In this document: positions 4,585-5,381 of the stretch, piece by piece
How the letters are laid out: every line of letters begins with the position of its first letter
Numbering within the stretch: position 1 is the stretch's first letter
NCBI GenBank assembly: GCA_937915735.1
Contig: CALGGS010000100.1
Coordinates: forward strand, 1 to 5,381
From: an uncultured Treponema sp.
GTDB lineage: Bacteria; Spirochaetota; Spirochaetia; Treponematales; Treponemataceae
Reading direction: 5' to 3'
DNA: 5,381 nt
Made by a program: the position numbers and the translations under genes
The notes under the pieces: model-generated
The model's input: only the letters and a program-made list of their open reading frames with translations
Database searches by the model: none
Told to the model about the DNA's origin: nothing

Positions 4585-4804
4585 ATTACAGAGCCGACCG
4601 ATTGATTTATCGGACATTCCCGAAGTGACAAATGAACAGGCAAAAGAATTTTATCCGCGAAATTTGAGAAAAGCCTTCCAAATGATTTATAATCTCTTTG
4701 ACAAAGAAAATTTACTTTGGCTCGAACAGAATGGTCTGACATATCGTGTTACTATAAATGAAACTCTCGAAAAGTTAAGAAAAGGTTCACTTAAATTAGC
4801 GTAA
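4562..4804 (+). CDS. brnA: BrnA-family antitoxin (orphaned)
   Basis: This 80-aa protein belongs to the BrnA (DUF4415) family. The N-terminal MSPERISELQSRPIDLSDIPE carries the family's PID.SDIPE motif. The C-terminal half, DKENLLWLEQNG-LTYRVTINETL, matches the DxxxLxWxxxxGxxYxxxIN pattern of its ribbon-helix-helix-type DNA-binding and dimerisation part. BrnA normally binds and neutralises BrnT and, alone or with it, represses the brnTA promoter. ATG 4562 is chosen because AGAAAGGA (4545-4552) lies 9 nt upstream; a TTG in frame at 4532 has no support. It overlaps the brnT remnant by 23 nt, so translation was originally coupled. The partner toxin is broken and the native brnTA promoter is gone from its usual place, so BrnA may be unexpressed, or act on another toxin in trans (inference). 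Confidence 0.85.
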   Translation: MSPERISELQSRPIDLSDIPEVTNEQAKEFYPRNLRKAFQMIYNLFDKENLLWLEQNGLTYRVTINETLEKLRKGSLKLA

Positions 4805-4958
4805 AGTTCTCAGTCTCTAACGCTCGTCTACTATAGTAAAGTGGAGCCGGAAAATCCTCCATAAAAGAAATAATATCCCTATACTTTTGATATAAATATA
4901 TTGCCTTATCTTTTTCGTCTAAATTGACCAAATCTGACACCTTGCAAAAAAAATCACG
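4791..4958 (-). pseudogene. Possible C-terminal gene remnant, unknown family
   Basis: On the minus strand an open frame of about 55 codons ends at TAA (4793-4791) and reads like protein: CKVSDLVNLDEKDKAIYLY then QKYRDIISFMEDFPAPLYY and a SRRALETENF end. The frame stays open upstream into the terminator at 4986, but there is no credible start with a Shine-Dalgarno. It overlaps the last 14 bases of brnA. Balanced charged and aromatic residues and Treponema-like codons suggest the truncated end of a gene, oriented like pckG. It is not recognised, and a chance open frame in AT-rich DNA is possible. It accounts for most of the otherwise empty 4805-4985 stretch. Confidence 0.35.
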
Positions 4959-4985
4959 GGTTTTAAACGCGAAAGAACTACGAAT

Positions 4986-5041
4986 AAAAAAAATCCCGCC
5001 CTTAATCTGAAGCGCACTTCAAATCAGGGCGGGATTTTTTT
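4986..5041. terminator. Strong bidirectional Rho-independent terminator
   Basis: ATCCCGCCCT (4993-5002) and AGGGCGGGAT (5026-5035), with the flanking A and T runs, form a perfect 16-bp inverted repeat (4987-5002 with 5026-5041). A small inner hairpin TGAAG-cgca-CTTCA lies at 5008-5021. A8 on the left and T7 on the right make it work in both directions: for pckG on the minus strand and for any transcript passing brnA on the plus strand. Confidence 0.93.
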
Positions 5042-5077
5042 ATGCTCGGGCTTGCCCCGGGCAGCTATAAGGAAACC

Positions 5078-5107
5078 TCGAAAAATCACCGAAGGTGAGA
5101 TTTTCGA
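5078..5107 (-). terminator. Hairpin downstream of pckG
   Basis: TCGAAAA...CACC (5078-5090) and GGTG...TTTTCGA (5094-5107) pair around a 3-nt loop, with a small internal mismatch. It starts 11 nt after the pckG stop. The following minus-strand bases (GGTTTCC) are a poor T tract, so it may be an mRNA 3'-end stabiliser or a weak first terminator before the strong one at 4986-5041. Confidence 0.5.
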
Positions 5108-5118
5108 AGTTCCAATCA

Positions 5119-5381
5119 TTAAGCCTTGTTAAGGCGTGACTCGAGGTCATCCAAAATAGCGCTGAGTTCTTTTGGAAGGTGTGAACCGAATTTTGGATAG
5201 TGGTTTTCACGAATATCCTTAACTTCTTTCTTCCATCCTTCAACATCAACCTTTGTGATTTCCGGGAGAGTCTTTTTGTAGTAGTCAGCCAATCCGTCTG
5301 TGTTGATTGCACCGTCTTTTGGCATAAAGCCGATTGGTGTGTCAACATAGTTGTCTTTTCCGTCGCAGCGGTCGAAAATCC
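5119..5381 (-). CDS. pckG: Phosphoenolpyruvate carboxykinase (GTP), C-terminal part; 5' end outside the window
   Basis: This is the last ~86 codons of a GTP-dependent PEP carboxykinase, which interconverts oxaloacetate + GTP and phosphoenolpyruvate + GDP + CO2 in the cytosol. The visible end begins FDRCDGKDNYVDTPIGFMP, matching the family's R.dG....TPIG..P segment. It continues with the GLADYYKKTLPEIT linker and the terminal helices VDVEGWKKEVKDIREN and KFGSHLPKELSAILDDLESRL, the usual WkxEvxdIxxxxxkFGxxLPxEL ending of this enzyme. The nucleotide- and metal-binding sites lie further upstream, off the window. The ATG at 5325 is internal. In anaerobic treponemes the enzyme would probably run in the CO2-fixing direction toward succinate (inference). 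Codon use is core-like. The gene ends before a hairpin and a strong terminator. Confidence 0.9.
   Translation of the reverse strand, partial: IFDRCDGKDNYVDTPIGFMPKDGAINTDGLADYYKKTLPEITKVDVEGWKKEVKDIRENHYPKFGSHLPKELSAILDDLESRLNKA

Noticed and set aside
4308..4742. Minus-strand frames opposite the htpG fragment and brnA
   Set aside because: They are antisense to sequence with clear HtpG, BrnT and BrnA matches and show no features of their own.
5040..5348. 102-codon minus-strand frame overlapping pckG
   Set aside because: It is in a different frame from the PEPCK C-terminus, which matches its family closely; it is a frame shadow.
1..5381. CRISPR arrays, tRNA or rRNA genes, transposases
   Set aside because: No regularly spaced short repeats, no cloverleaf-like or rRNA sequence and no transposase or integrase frame were seen on either strand.

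Overview
The window looks like a spirochaete chromosome, most likely a Treponema species. Two ends of housekeeping genes frame it. The 3' part of htpG (Hsp90 chaperone) enters at the left edge. The 3' part of a GTP-type phosphoenolpyruvate carboxykinase gene (pckG, minus strand) runs off the right edge. Both have the richer, C/G-ending codon use of core genes. The roughly 4 kb between them is AT-rich, hypothetical-heavy and repeat-bounded, so it reads as an accessory island. The genus call rests on how the HtpG and PEPCK sequences read and on base composition; no search was run.

Layout: (1) htpG 3' end, 3-542. (2) A short GC-rich repeat element and a very good Rho-independent terminator (643-686), shared with a convergent Xre-type regulator gene (681-998, minus). 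(3) A 118-131 bp divergent promoter region in which the two predicted -35 boxes overlap on one TTGACAA sequence. (4) A tight three-gene plus-strand operon: a ~368-aa cytosolic protein with a C-terminal PH-like domain (1130-2236), an 84-aa TM2-domain membrane protein (2251-2505), and a 221-aa single-span anchored protein of unknown family (2516-3181). (5) A degraded second copy of the terminator (3225-3260) running into a start-less gene fragment (to 3465). (6) A minus-strand Abi-family HEPN protein (3490-4170) with a structured leader and a plausible promoter. (7) A second, rearranged piece of htpG (about 4330-4481) fused in frame to the last ~34 codons of a BrnT toxin, directly followed by an intact BrnA antitoxin gene (4562-4804). 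(8) A probable minus-strand gene remnant, a strong bidirectional terminator (4986-5041), and pckG.

How the parts may work together: the regulator and three-gene operon form a compact unit that could be a defence, stress or toxin-type module (inference). The Abi/HEPN protein and the BrnTA remnant are of kinds common in defence islands. The most striking structural fact is a 76-bp direct repeat (75/76 identical; 1-76 and 4406-4481) made of htpG coding sequence on both sides of the island. It records a duplication or recombination that also destroyed the BrnT toxin while leaving its antitoxin gene intact.
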